Positions 17,892 to 26,850 of a DNA stretch of 61,647 bases are shown here, piece by piece. Numbering within the stretch: the stretch's first letter is position 1; each line of letters opens with the position of its first letter. A model generated the notes under the pieces. The model made no database searches and had not been told where the DNA came from. It was given only the letters and a program-made list of their open reading frames with translations. Both the position numbers and the translations under genes were made by a program. This DNA is from Verrucomicrobiaceae bacterium (GTDB lineage Bacteria > Verrucomicrobiota > Verrucomicrobiia > Verrucomicrobiales > Verrucomicrobiaceae), in contig JAIBCL010000036.1 in the NCBI GenBank assembly GCA_019694165.1, forward strand, positions 1 to 61,647, given 5' to 3'.

Positions 17892-18875
17892 TCATGGCAA
17901 CACCGCCCTCCGAGTTAGCGTCACACGCACATCATCCGCATAGCTCCCGGTAAACACCGCAGAGCCATCCGAATCGAAGAGCTGGTTAATGTGCAGGCGC
18001 ACCACGATGAACTCCGTGTTCGCCGGCAGCCGCATCTCCGTCATCAGCTCCTGCCAGTGCGCTGGATCGCGATCCAGCTTCGTGCGGCTGCTGCGCGCCA
18101 TCGCGTTGGCGTCCGACTCCAACGCCGTGCCCAGGTAGCTCGCGCTCTGCGGCACCGACTCCGCATCCAGCGCATAGATTGAAATCGCACTGCCGAACCG
18201 CTGCTCCGCAGGAAACGCGCTCGCATTCACACACGCCGACGCCTGCACGATCGCATCGCCATCGATCAACTCCTGGCGATGCTCGCGCAGATCGATCAGC
18301 CGGTAAACATCCGCGATGTGTCCGCCCGACTGCCTCGCCTTGCCCGTCGTTTCCGCGCGCAGAAAGCGCAGCATTTTCGCACCGCTCTTCGGCTGCACAT
18401 CGGCCTGGGCACCCGTCGTCTCCGAAGAGGTGCCGCGCCACATCCCAGGCTCCAGCGGAGTGCTGTTGTCATGCGACACCGAGGCATGGTCGAAGCCCTC
18501 TTCGAGAAGCGTGATCGTCTTCATCCCACCCAAACCCGCGCGCGCAAACAGCAGCGACGTGCAAAACATCCCCAGCACAATCCCCGCCGCCGCAGCGACC
18601 AGCGGACGCCACGAGAACCAGCGCCCCGCATTGCGCTTCGGCAGCGACTCCTTTGATGTCGCCTCCGGATTGATCAGCGCCACGATGCTCGCATCGCGCA
18701 ACTGGCTCACCAGCGCCTGCTCATCCACGAGCAGACGAGGCAGCAGTCTGCGCGCTGCTGCATTCTCGCGCAGCAAGGCATTGAGTTCACCGCGTGCGGA
18801 TTCGTCGTGCTCCTCGCGCGCTTGATGCAGCAGCGTGAGCAGTCGCATTTCCAAAGAAGTCGAATCGTCATTCAT
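17892..18875 (-). CDS. FecR/anti-sigma-like single-pass membrane protein (pair 1)
   Basis: 327 aa from the ATG at 18875, which overlaps the sigma factor stop as ATGA, so the two are translationally coupled. Residues 1-60 are a helical cytoplasmic region (MRLLTLLHQAREEHDESARGE), suited to holding a sigma factor. Residues about 91-111 form one membrane segment containing PLVAAAAGIVLGMFCTS. About 210 residues outside the membrane have a beta-rich, carbohydrate-binding-like look (YRLIDLREHRQELIDGDAI). This is the usual layout of Verrucomicrobia/Planctomycetes anti-sigma or FecR-like proteins. A paralog lies at 27816-28751. Anti-sigma activity is inferred from position and topology. Confidence 0.75.
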   Translation of the reverse strand: MNDDSTSLEMRLLTLLHQAREEHDESARGELNALLRENAAARRLLPRLLVDEQALVSQLRDASIVALINPEATSKESLPKRNAGRWFSWRPLVAAAAGIVLGMFCTSLLFARAGLGGMKTITLLEEGFDHASVSHDNSTPLEPGMWRGTSSETTGAQADVQPKSGAKMLRFLRAETTGKARQSGGHIADVYRLIDLREHRQELIDGDAIVQASACVNASAFPAEQRFGSAISIYALDAESVPQSASYLGTALESDANAMARSSRTKLDRDPAHWQELMTEMRLPANTEFIVVRLHINQLFDSDGSAVFTGSYADDVRVTLTRRAVLP

Positions 18876-19393
18876 GATGCTGATTGAAGCTGTTGTTCGA
18901 TGCACTGGCTGAGAAGCTGCCGCAGCCGCAGCAGACTCATCTTGATGGCGCTCTCACCGCGCCCCGTGGCCTGCGAGAGATCGCGCACGGAGCGACCTTC
19001 CAGATAATGCGCATGAAGCAACCCGCGCTGCTCCGCCTTCACACGCCCCAGGCAAATCTCCAACGCCTCGCGCCGCTCGCTGAAAGCCGCCGCCGCGTCC
19101 GCCGTCTCATCCGCCATCGCGAGCACCACATCCTCATCCAGCACGAGCCGGTCGCGCATCCTGTCCCGCAGATGCGACAGCGCCACAAACCGCGCCACCG
19201 TGAATGCCCACGGCAAAAACGCCGAGTCCGTCCGCCACTCCGCCGCCTTCTCCCACAGCTTCACACAAGTCGCCTGCAACACCTCCCGCGCATCCTCCCG
19301 CCGCGCCACATTCGCATGACAAAACGCTTCCAACGCCGGCTGATGCCACGTCAGCTCCTCAATAAACCGAGTCTGGTCAAAATCGTGTGCCAT
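18872..19393 (-). CDS. ECF-family RNA polymerase sigma factor (pair 1)
   Basis: 173 aa from MAHDFDQTRF at 19393; the frame is open to 19411. Region 2 is seen in DAREVLQATCVKLWEKAAEW and LPWAFTVARFVALSHLRDR. Region 4 is seen in CLGRVKAEQRGLLHAHYLEG followed by SVRDLSQATGRGESAIKMSL, the helix-turn-helix that reads the -35 box. It lacks extra C-terminal domains. The stop overlaps the start of the FecR-like gene, and the PL8 and GH2-lyase genes follow on the same strand, so these are the first candidate targets. The -10/-35 sites it recognises cannot be identified here with confidence. Confidence 0.87.
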   Translation of the reverse strand: MAHDFDQTRFIEELTWHQPALEAFCHANVARREDAREVLQATCVKLWEKAAEWRTDSAFLPWAFTVARFVALSHLRDRMRDRLVLDEDVVLAMADETADAAAAFSERREALEICLGRVKAEQRGLLHAHYLEGRSVRDLSQATGRGESAIKMSLLRLRQLLSQCIEQQLQSAS

Positions 19394-19540
19394 GTCGCCG
19401 GTATATTCCAATCCAGCGACGCCTGGTCACATCGAGATTCAGAAATATTTCGGCGGCGTAGTCGCGGGCATCGTGACTGGCCTTCGCCGGGACGATTCCC
19501 CCGAGCGCGATGGATGGCAGAGAACGCTGCGCATCCCAAC

Positions 19541-21229
19541 TCAGTCCAGCAACTGACCTTCCTGCAGCAGCACCTCACGCAGCTTTGGATAATCGACATC
19601 CTGAACCGGAATCGACGCGTCGATGGCGAGGGCGGCTGCTGCTCCAGCACTCTGGCCGAGGATCATGAAGACTGGTTCCATGCGCATCGAGCCAAACGCG
19701 ACGTGCGTGGAGGAGATGACCGTGGGCACGAGGAGATTGACGCAATCGCTCTTCTTCGGCCGCAGACAGCGATAACTGATGCGGTAGGGTTTCGGCACAG
19801 CGTAGTCGAACTGGCCTTCGACTCCGACCATGTCGCCCTTCCAGTTGCGCTGAGCCTCGTTGATCTCTTCGGGCTGGGAGGTGCGCAGGTGGGTGATGTG
19901 AGCGTCTTTGTCCGTCTTGTAGATGATTCGACGCACAATGTGCGAGTCCATGATGAAGCTGCCCAGCCCCACCGAATCCTCGACGGTGACCTTGCCCAAA
20001 CAGTCGTGCTCCGTGAGCACGTAGTCGCCGCGCAGCCGACGCCCTTCACGAACATACAGCTCGTGCGGCCAGCCGCTCGTCTCGGGGAACTCCTTCTTCG
20101 GCAAGCCAAACTGACTCACGCGTTGGCGCAGTTCCACAGGGATGCTCGGATCATTCGCGAGGAAGTGGAGGTAGCCTTGCTGGTAGTTCACATGGTCTTG
20201 GAAAATCCGTTCGCGTTCCTCGTAGCTGGCATCCACCCAGCCTGGGCTGCCACCGACGAAGTCGAGCGACACAGGACCCGCAGCATTGCAGTCGCCTTCG
20301 TTCAGTTTCAGCGGGCCGCGAGAGTAGATAAGGTTCCACCACTCGGAGCTTGGCGCGGCGTTCACGTAGCGCTTGAGCAGCTCGTAGCGCTCCACCTTGT
20401 AGTCCGAAGGTTTTGGCCAGGGAATCAGATCGCGCTTGGTGGCAAACACGCGGAAGCAGAAAGGCTGGTAGCGTTTGTCCGCCTTGCCGTGGTCCTCCAT
20501 CGTGTAAGGCGTCGGATCGACTCCTTCGATGACACCGCTCGCCGAATTGCCGGGCTCGACGTAAGGGTCCACACGCCATTGGAAGTTGTGCGGCGAAGAG
20601 CGAGCACCGATCTGGATGCCAGCGAGCTTCTCTCCAAACTCGGCGTTGGATTCACGACCCGCGACATGCTCGACACCCGCGCGCGCGATCAGATCGCCCT
20701 CGTAGGTGGTGTCCATGAAGATCTTGGCCCGCGCCGCATTGCCGTTCTCGAAAACGACCTTCGTGATCCGGTTGCCATCTCGCTCCACCTTCTGCAAGCG
20801 GTGCTCAAAGAACACCGGGATATCCAGATCGGTGAGCATGGTGAGGAAGAGCGTCTCCACCTCGGCAGGGCTCTGCACCTGCTTCTTGAAGAAGTCGAGG
20901 AACACCTTCTTCGCCATGCCGCCGATGGATTCCTTCTTGCCGTAGTCCACATCGCTCAGTCCTGAGGACGACATGCCGCCGACGTGTCGTCTGAAAACAA
21001 AGACGCCGACGGTTTTGCCCATCTTCTTCGCCTGACAGGCTGCGGAAACCGCCGCCGGACTCGCGCCATAGATCACGATGTCGAAGTCGTGCGTCTTCGG
21101 TGTCGCTTCCTTCGGCACCGGGTAGTAGTAGCGCAGTCCTGGGTTCGGCGTGCTGGGCTTGGGCAACTCTTTCGCGAACGAAGCAGATGCGAACGCGACC
21201 ATGAGCAGGGCAACGATTGTCTTGAGCAT
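19541..21229 (-). CDS. Secreted FAD-dependent oxidoreductase (FAD_oxidored family)
   Basis: 562 aa with signal peptide MLKTIVALLMVAFASASFA. The dinucleotide-binding segment FDIVIYGASPAAVSAACQAK follows at about residues 49-68, then RRHVGGMSSSGLSDVDYG, typical of PF12831 proteins. FMDTTYEGDLIARAGV and the late GQSAGAAAALAIDA complete the Rossmann-type FAD site. Such proteins are common in Verrucomicrobia and Planctomycetes polysaccharide loci, where a role in oxidising or rearranging sugars is suspected but not shown. It stands alone: 331 bp upstream and about 150 bp downstream contain no genes. Confidence 0.87.
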   Translation of the reverse strand: MLKTIVALLMVAFASASFAKELPKPSTPNPGLRYYYPVPKEATPKTHDFDIVIYGASPAAVSAACQAKKMGKTVGVFVFRRHVGGMSSSGLSDVDYGKKESIGGMAKKVFLDFFKKQVQSPAEVETLFLTMLTDLDIPVFFEHRLQKVERDGNRITKVVFENGNAARAKIFMDTTYEGDLIARAGVEHVAGRESNAEFGEKLAGIQIGARSSPHNFQWRVDPYVEPGNSASGVIEGVDPTPYTMEDHGKADKRYQPFCFRVFATKRDLIPWPKPSDYKVERYELLKRYVNAAPSSEWWNLIYSRGPLKLNEGDCNAAGPVSLDFVGGSPGWVDASYEERERIFQDHVNYQQGYLHFLANDPSIPVELRQRVSQFGLPKKEFPETSGWPHELYVREGRRLRGDYVLTEHDCLGKVTVEDSVGLGSFIMDSHIVRRIIYKTDKDAHITHLRTSQPEEINEAQRNWKGDMVGVEGQFDYAVPKPYRISYRCLRPKKSDCVNLLVPTVISSTHVAFGSMRMEPVFMILGQSAGAAAALAIDASIPVQDVDYPKLREVLLQEGQLLD

Positions 21230-21560
21230 GAGGATTGGATTTTACAGTGTGATTTATCGGACTGGCAGTGTGAGTAGCGGGAGCCTCGACCGATCTCAAT
21301 CAAACGCTCGTCACAAGAATGACCATCGGACGACTTTTGGTAGGAATCAGCCCACGATTTTAATCAGCACATCGGGCAGGCGAAATGGAATGTCCAAACC
21401 TCGCTACACTTCAGCCGTCGCGCATACATGCTCAACCCAGCAACCTCGCCATCTTTCATGAAATCGCCCTGGCAGCCGTTCGTGGATGCGCGCGGCCTAG
21501 TCGTGGGCATCGGGGTTGTCTAGTGCCAAAGGCATTGTTCATATCCGCATCAATTGCAGG
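21230..21560. other. Intergenic region without recognisable gene
   Basis: The 331 bp upstream of the FAD oxidoreductase hold no open frame with coding character. A TAAAAT hexamer on the minus strand about 10 bases before the oxidoreductase start could be part of a promoter, but its -35 partner is poor. The stretch 21492-21514 resembles 19453-19475 with 3 mismatches in 23, which may be a decayed dispersed repeat. Confidence 0.4.
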
Positions 21561-22784
21561 TCACTGATTTTGCTTCATCGCACTGAGCATGGCGCGCTCG
21601 ATCTCGGTTTTGCCGCGCATCGTGTCGTAGTTGTAGAGCGCGGCGAAGATGAGATCGGGATCAGCGGCGAGTTTCTCGGTGAACCAGCGATGCCACGTAT
21701 CGTAGTCCTTGGCACCAAACACGAACTCGCCAATGCCGTAGCCCGTGGTGCCGAGTTCCGCGCGAGCCTTCGCGAGGCAGCGCATGAAGCTCGGGTTGTC
21801 GCGCAGCGAGGTCGTAGGCTTGCCGTAGAAGGACGGCGAGGGATTGCTGTCGGCGTTGAACTGAGAGTCCATGTTAAAGCGATCCACGCCCTGCGCGATG
21901 GTGTGAACGAAGATCTTCTCACGCGGCAGCCCGAGCGAGCGCGCGGTCTTCGCGAGGTAGGACAGATGCGCGCCGATGATCTTCATGAAGACATCGTAGC
22001 TGTGCTGGTAGTCGAGCACGCCACTGGTCTGGAAGCCGCCGGTGTGTGCGGCGTTGTAGCCGATGAGCTGTTTGTCCGCCTCGATCCACTTCGGGTTGTC
22101 GCTGCAGGCGAGGTAGCTGTTGCCGTCCTTGAAGTAGGCATACTGGCTGTTCGGCGTTGTCTCCCAGCCACATTTCCACCCGACAAACAGCCCGCGCTTC
22201 TGCGCCGGCAGTTGGTTCAGCCACTCGACGACGACCGGCGCGAGCGCAGTGTAGATGCTCTTCTCCCACGCCTGAAAGCGCGGGCTGAGCAGGTTCGGAT
22301 GCGGTCCCACGCGAATCACGGTGCCCCAATTGCGCCAGCAGAGCTTCACTGCGGTATCGGGCGTCCAGCCGGTCCACTCGACGTCGTTCACCTTGCTCGG
22401 ATCGTAGCCTGGCTTCGATGGATCGAACCAATTGGTCAGAGACTCCGGCAGCCAGTTTTCCGTGTCCACTTGGATCAAAACCGGCACGTCCATCTGCTGC
22501 GCGAGCGCGAGGTCCACACGCAATCGCGCCGCCGTCTCCGCCACCTGCTCCTTCGGCGTGTAGATGATCGCGAGACCGACCTTCAGCCGCGACTGCCGAT
22601 TTGCTTCGCCAAACGTGTCGCGCACATAGCTCATCATGTCCTGCGCTTGCTGCGGTGCATTGAGCGAGGTGGAGTAGTTGAGTAGCAAATGCTGATCCTG
22701 TCGTCTGGTTGGTGTCTCAGCGGCAGGAAGAATGCTCAATGACGCCAGGAGCAGGATGACAAAGATAAGGAGAGAAGATTTCAC
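21561..22784 (-). CDS. Secreted TIM-barrel-like protein of unknown function
   Basis: 407 aa starting at a GTG (22782-22784) that overlaps the TGA of the preceding beta-helix gene as GTGA. It begins with a signal peptide (KSSLLIFVILLLASLSILPAAE). The alternating pattern of hydrophobic strands and helices, with VPVLIQVDTENWLPES, RGLFVGWKCGWETTP and YGIGEFVFGAKDYDTW, looks like a TIM-barrel glycoside hydrolase-like fold. The Glu in VDTEN and GEF could be catalytic, but I recognise no specific family. Coupling to the beta-helix gene suggests the two act on the same substrate. Confidence 0.75.
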   Translation of the reverse strand: MKSSLLIFVILLLASLSILPAAETPTRRQDQHLLLNYSTSLNAPQQAQDMMSYVRDTFGEANRQSRLKVGLAIIYTPKEQVAETAARLRVDLALAQQMDVPVLIQVDTENWLPESLTNWFDPSKPGYDPSKVNDVEWTGWTPDTAVKLCWRNWGTVIRVGPHPNLLSPRFQAWEKSIYTALAPVVVEWLNQLPAQKRGLFVGWKCGWETTPNSQYAYFKDGNSYLACSDNPKWIEADKQLIGYNAAHTGGFQTSGVLDYQHSYDVFMKIIGAHLSYLAKTARSLGLPREKIFVHTIAQGVDRFNMDSQFNADSNPSPSFYGKPTTSLRDNPSFMRCLAKARAELGTTGYGIGEFVFGAKDYDTWHRWFTEKLAADPDLIFAALYNYDTMRGKTEIERAMLSAMKQNQ

Positions 22785-25700
22785 TTGGGATCGGTTGGGA
22801 TGATCGTCGGCTCCAGCCCCACCGGCTTGCCATCGCTCGCCTTGCTCAACGAATTGTCCGCAGCGGGGATGAAGTCTTTGAAATCGAGCGGGGCATACGT
22901 GTTGCCATCGCGATGAAGCTCCACGGTGCGCCACTCGCTTTCGTCGTTGTCGTTGCGCGAGACGAGGCGTGACGTGGCGGCGATGCTTGGATTGCCGGTG
23001 CGGCTGGTTTGATCCTGATGGAACTTCGTTTGCAGGTCGGTGAGCAGGAGGTTTTCGCCGCGATACATGGCGGGGTCGGCGTGGCCGACTTGCTGGCCGT
23101 GGATGAAGGCGGTCTCGACGAGGTGACGCTCCGCGCCGGGGATGCGGGTGTAGAAGACGTTGTGATCGGAGCGCAGCGCGTCGGCGTGCCACACGCGGAG
23201 CAGGGCGTTCTTCACCTTCGACGGGATGCTGTCGCAGACGAGATTGTGATGGAAATGCACGAGCACATCCGGCGTGTCCATGTGCGCAGTCATGGCGCGG
23301 ATGAAGTTGTTGTAGAAGACGCAGTGCCGCACGGTGAGGTCGGGACAACTCGCGGCACCAATCGCCTCGCCCATGCCGCCGATGAAGACGCTGTTTTCGA
23401 TGAGCAGGTTCGTGACTTTGTCCGCCGCGATGAGCGTGCCGACGTAGCCCTCGAGCTCGCGACCATCGTGAAAGCAGCGGCGGATGACGTGATGCGAGCC
23501 GCCGGTGATGCGGATGATGGGCCCCAGCTCCGGCGCGAAGCGGAAATGGCGGAAGCGCAGGCCGTCGAGGATGATGTGATGCTTGTGCGGGAGGATGAAG
23601 GCGGTCGCGCGGAAGCGGTCGCTGCCGTCCATCCACACCATCTCGCCGGGCGCGGCGGCAAAGGTGATCGGCGCACCGGCATCGCCGCTGCTGCGGATGC
23701 ACACGGTTTCCTCATACACACCGCCGTGAATGAGCACCGTGTCGCCCGCACGCGCGGCATCGGCGGCGGCGGAGATCGTGGGGAAATCGCCGGGCACATG
23801 CAGCGTGCGTGCCGGTGATGCGGCGGTGGCGGTGGTGACGGTTTGCGTTTCAGAAACGGCCTGCGTCTTGTTCGCGGGCGGCTGGTGCGTGGCAAAGAGC
23901 CGCTGCTCGTCCTTGCGCCGCGAGGTGACGCGGAACTCGTAGGCCTTGCCCGGCTGCAATCCGCTCAAGCTCACGCTTTGCTGGCTGCCGCGTGGCGTTT
24001 CGATTTTCGTGTCGCCCCATTCCAGCGTCGTCTCCGCGGCCTGCGTGGGCGTGCTCCACTCCAGCGTGGCCGTCGTCGGCGTCACATCATGCACCGCGAC
24101 CTGGCTGATCGGCAGCGGTCGCGTGCGACTGAGCCGCACAAACGGTCCGATGGTCGAACCATGCAAACCGCGACCGATGAGCGGCGAGTCGTCACCCAAT
24201 ACAAAACCCAACTGGCCAGACTTATCTCCCACAGATTCAGAGAGGCCAGCAGATGGGCCAGAATCAGTAATCTGTTGGCCTCCTTGAATCTGCTGGAAAT
24301 CACGAATGCTTTCGATGCGCTGCGCCTTGCCATCTGGATCACTGGTCACGTTCGAATGCACCCACAGGCCATTTTGCGACGCGGCATCCATCTGGCGCTC
24401 GGCGATGATGTTCGACACAAAACTGCCTTCCGGCGAGTTTTCGACGCGCAACGGCCCTCGCAGCCAATTGTGCGCCACATGCACCTTCGGCGACTCGCGG
24501 ACCCAAAGCCCGCCCAACGTGCAAAACTCGATGCGCAGGCCCTCGCAGCCCGAGAAGGCCGCTTTCTCGCGAATGTGCAGCCCATGCAGCCGCACGCCAG
24601 GCGCATCCTTGATGAGCACGTCCTTCACCACGACGCGATCATGCCCATATCGACGCACATCCGCCTTCGCACGCGCCACGAGCGTCTCCTCATACTCGCC
24701 CGCCATGAGATACACCGTGCCGCTGGCCTTTGCGGCATGCGCGAGCGTTTTCCACGGCTTCGCCTTCGTGCCCGGATTCGCATCATCGCCGCCGGGCGAT
24801 ACAAAGAAGACCTTCTCTGTGCGGTAATCATGATTCAGCACATCCGCAAAGCGCGCCGCATCCGCTGGCGTGGCACCGGCGGGCAGTTCGATGTTCTCCG
24901 CGCCCGGCGGACGGTAGAACTTGCGACCGATGCACACATTGCCGCGCTGCACCGCGTCCTTGAGATCGCCTTTGATCATGATGCTCGCGTGGATCGCGAG
25001 GTTGTCGATCATCGCGCAACCATCGCCGCCGCTGTAAAACGTGATGTCATTGCGACTCGTGCTCGCGTCCGGCATGTGACCCGCCACGCGATTTCGCTGG
25101 AAGGTCGTGCCCGCCACGCCCCAGCCGACGATGTTGTTGCCGATGTCCACATGCCTCGACCAGTTGCCAAACGCCGTGCAATCCTCCACCACGCAGCCCT
25201 GGCCTTTGCCGAGCAGGTGCAGGCCGCCGCTGTTCAGATACGCCGTGCAGTTTCGCACGATGCAGCTCTCGCAGTCCTTCAACATCAGCCCCCAGCGCGT
25301 GCGCGAGCCCTGCTGCACCTCGTAGTCGCGATGACTGAAGCCGGTGAACGACAGCCCGTCGATGATCACATGCTTCGAGCCCGTGAGCAGCAGCCCGTTC
25401 GCATTCGTGACCGACGCGCCCATCGCATGACAATCCGGCGGCAGCGAGTCCGACGTGTGCACATACAGCCGCCCGCTTTTCTCATCCTGATGATAACTCA
25501 TCAACGACGTCTCCACCTCCGCCGCGCTCATCTTCGGCTCCAGCGTGCGAAACGTGCTGCGCTCAAACACCGACTCCGCCTTCGGCTTCATCTCCGTGAC
25601 AAACACATCCCGCAGTCCCGACGCGGCCTTGAATTCCCCGAACTCCACATCCCCCCGCATCAACACACTCCCCGCCCGCCACGCCCGAATCGTGATCGGC

Positions 25701-25903
25701 GCCTCCGCCGTCCCCGTGAGCGTGGCGGAGACTGTCTCGCGATACTCACCCGGCATGATCGTGAGCGTATCCCCCGCCTTCAACGCCGCCACGCCTTCAC
25801 CAATTGTTTTGAAGCCGCCCGGGCCGACGGTGAGTTCGGCGGCTGAGGCGCAGGAGATGAGAAAGCATAGTCCGAGACGAAGCATGGGGCGAATACGGCT
25901 CAC
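22781..25903 (-). CDS. Secreted protein with two parallel beta-helix domains flanking a fibronectin type III domain
   Basis: 1040 aa from a GTG at 25903, or 1034 aa from an ATG at 25885 (MLRLGLCFLISCASAAEL signal peptide); the choice is open. The N-terminal helix starts with GFKTIGEGVAALKAGDTLTI and MPGEYRETV. A fibronectin III domain follows (VAVHDVTPTTATLEW to SLSGLQPGKAYEFRV). A second helix repeats the opening motif (DFPTISAAADAARAGDTVLI, HGGVYEETV) and has many xxIxNSxF/VRHCVFYN turns. Such folds are typical of polysaccharide lyases (PL6-like), epimerases and pectin-type enzymes, but no catalytic site is certain. The pair of similar openings suggests an internal duplication or domain shuffling. 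Element E hairpin lies just upstream. Confidence 0.85.
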   Translation of the reverse strand: MSRIRPMLRLGLCFLISCASAAELTVGPGGFKTIGEGVAALKAGDTLTIMPGEYRETVSATLTGTAEAPITIRAWRAGSVLMRGDVEFGEFKAASGLRDVFVTEMKPKAESVFERSTFRTLEPKMSAAEVETSLMSYHQDEKSGRLYVHTSDSLPPDCHAMGASVTNANGLLLTGSKHVIIDGLSFTGFSHRDYEVQQGSRTRWGLMLKDCESCIVRNCTAYLNSGGLHLLGKGQGCVVEDCTAFGNWSRHVDIGNNIVGWGVAGTTFQRNRVAGHMPDASTSRNDITFYSGGDGCAMIDNLAIHASIMIKGDLKDAVQRGNVCIGRKFYRPPGAENIELPAGATPADAARFADVLNHDYRTEKVFFVSPGGDDANPGTKAKPWKTLAHAAKASGTVYLMAGEYEETLVARAKADVRRYGHDRVVVKDVLIKDAPGVRLHGLHIREKAAFSGCEGLRIEFCTLGGLWVRESPKVHVAHNWLRGPLRVENSPEGSFVSNIIAERQMDAASQNGLWVHSNVTSDPDGKAQRIESIRDFQQIQGGQQITDSGPSAGLSESVGDKSGQLGFVLGDDSPLIGRGLHGSTIGPFVRLSRTRPLPISQVAVHDVTPTTATLEWSTPTQAAETTLEWGDTKIETPRGSQQSVSLSGLQPGKAYEFRVTSRRKDEQRLFATHQPPANKTQAVSETQTVTTATAASPARTLHVPGDFPTISAAADAARAGDTVLIHGGVYEETVCIRSSGDAGAPITFAAAPGEMVWMDGSDRFRATAFILPHKHHIILDGLRFRHFRFAPELGPIIRITGGSHHVIRRCFHDGRELEGYVGTLIAADKVTNLLIENSVFIGGMGEAIGAASCPDLTVRHCVFYNNFIRAMTAHMDTPDVLVHFHHNLVCDSIPSKVKNALLRVWHADALRSDHNVFYTRIPGAERHLVETAFIHGQQVGHADPAMYRGENLLLTDLQTKFHQDQTSRTGNPSIAATSRLVSRNDNDESEWRTVELHRDGNTYAPLDFKDFIPAADNSLSKASDGKPVGLEPTIIPTDPK

Positions 25904-25923
25904 GAGACACGGTTTTGAAGATC

Positions 25924-25991
25924 TTAGGCAGGAGAATGGGGGCAGAAGAATGTTCTGAATCTGAATCTTCTGCCCCCATTCTTCTGCCTAA
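25924..25991. repeat. Intergenic hairpin, element E (diverged repeat variant)
   Basis: Arms at 25924-25948 and 25967-25991 pair over 25 bp with a single G/A difference and an 18-bp loop region that partly extends the stem. Each arm has the same two-unit design as elements A-D, but one or both AGGAGAATG units read AGAAGAATG and the outer end is TTAGGC instead of TGAC. It fills the gap between the SGNH esterase and the beta-helix gene and could act as a transcript-stabilising hairpin or attenuator. Confidence 0.85.
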
Positions 25992-25997
25992 TCCCGA

Positions 25998-26822
25998 CTA
26001 CTGAGCAGCAAGGAGTGGCTTCAACTTCTCTGCATACACCGCATACCCGGCTGGCGAGAGATGGATGTTGTCCGGAGTGAAAAGCTCCTTCTTCTGCGTG
26101 CCATCGGCGTTCGTGAAATCCTTCCATAGGTCGAGCACGCGCACCTTGGGATCGCTGTCGAGCTTCAGCGAATCGAGCGCTGCGTTGGTCTTCTTGATAT
26201 CCTCATAAAACGGCACACCGGGCGCGTGCGCGGGCAAAATCTTCGCGAGCACAAGCGGCGCACTCGGGAACTTCTCGCGCAGATTCTTCACGCACATCTC
26301 AATGCCCTTCGCGGCGGCCTCGACGCCGGTTTCGGGGGTGAAGAACATGTTGTTGTTGCCGATCATGAGCACAATCGCCTTCGGCTGGAGGCCCTCGACG
26401 CCGCCGTGGTCGAGACGCCAGAGCACGTTCTGTGTTTTGTCGCCGCCGATGCCGATGTTGACGGCTTTGAGATCGGGAAAGAGCTTCTTCCACGATTCGC
26501 CCCACTGAATCGTAATGCTGTCGCCCACGAGCAGCACGTCGATCGGTCCTTGATTCGCCTGCACGTTCTTCACATGTGCCTCGTGCAACTTCAGCCACGC
26601 ATCACCGCCAAAATGCCCCGCGCTCGGCACTTGGGGCCAGAGCTGCGGCAGATGTTTCTGCGATTCGCTGCCGGGACGTCGCTCATATTCCGCTTTCAAA
26701 ATATAAGCACGTTCCTCCGCCGTGAGCGGCCAGCCGGTCTTTTGTGGCTCGGCGGTTTGATGCGGATAATCGAGGGCGAACAAGCTGGTGCTGAAGCAGA
26801 GGAGTGCGGCGGTGGTTTTCAT
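25998..26822 (-). CDS. Secreted SGNH/GDSL-type esterase
   Basis: 274 aa with a short signal peptide (MKTTAALLCFSTSLFA). Block I is VLLVGDSITIQW (nucleophile S102), block II IGIGGDKTQNVLWRL, block III MIGNNN, and block V DNIHLSPAGY (D251, H254). This is the PAF-acetylhydrolase-like group of SGNH hydrolases, often carbohydrate deacetylases in polysaccharide loci. It probably removes acyl groups from the polymer or oligosaccharides. It follows the isomerase gene by 28 bp and is probably in the same transcript. Confidence 0.9.
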   Translation of the reverse strand: MKTTAALLCFSTSLFALDYPHQTAEPQKTGWPLTAEERAYILKAEYERRPGSESQKHLPQLWPQVPSAGHFGGDAWLKLHEAHVKNVQANQGPIDVLLVGDSITIQWGESWKKLFPDLKAVNIGIGGDKTQNVLWRLDHGGVEGLQPKAIVLMIGNNNMFFTPETGVEAAAKGIEMCVKNLREKFPSAPLVLAKILPAHAPGVPFYEDIKKTNAALDSLKLDSDPKVRVLDLWKDFTNADGTQKKELFTPDNIHLSPAGYAVYAEKLKPLLAAQ

Positions 26823-26850
26823 CGTTGGGAAATCACTTTGATTGAGTGCA

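Noticed and set aside
17794..17895. Upstream start of the PL8 protein at 17895 (MKLGFDDRRMGAGEW)
   Set aside because: Those codons lie in the right arm and spacer of repeat element D and precede the signal peptide by about 34 residues; the start at 17793 or 17796 gives a normal n-region.
18884..20965. 693-codon plus-strand frame across the sigma factor and the FAD oxidoreductase
   Set aside because: It spans two genes and the intergenic gap on the other strand; both genes have clear motifs.
22785..23702. N-terminal extension of the TIM-barrel-like protein reaching back to 23702
   Set aside because: The extension overlaps the beta-helix gene in another frame and is Arg/His-rich; the GTG at 22784 gives a proper signal peptide and a GTGA overlap.
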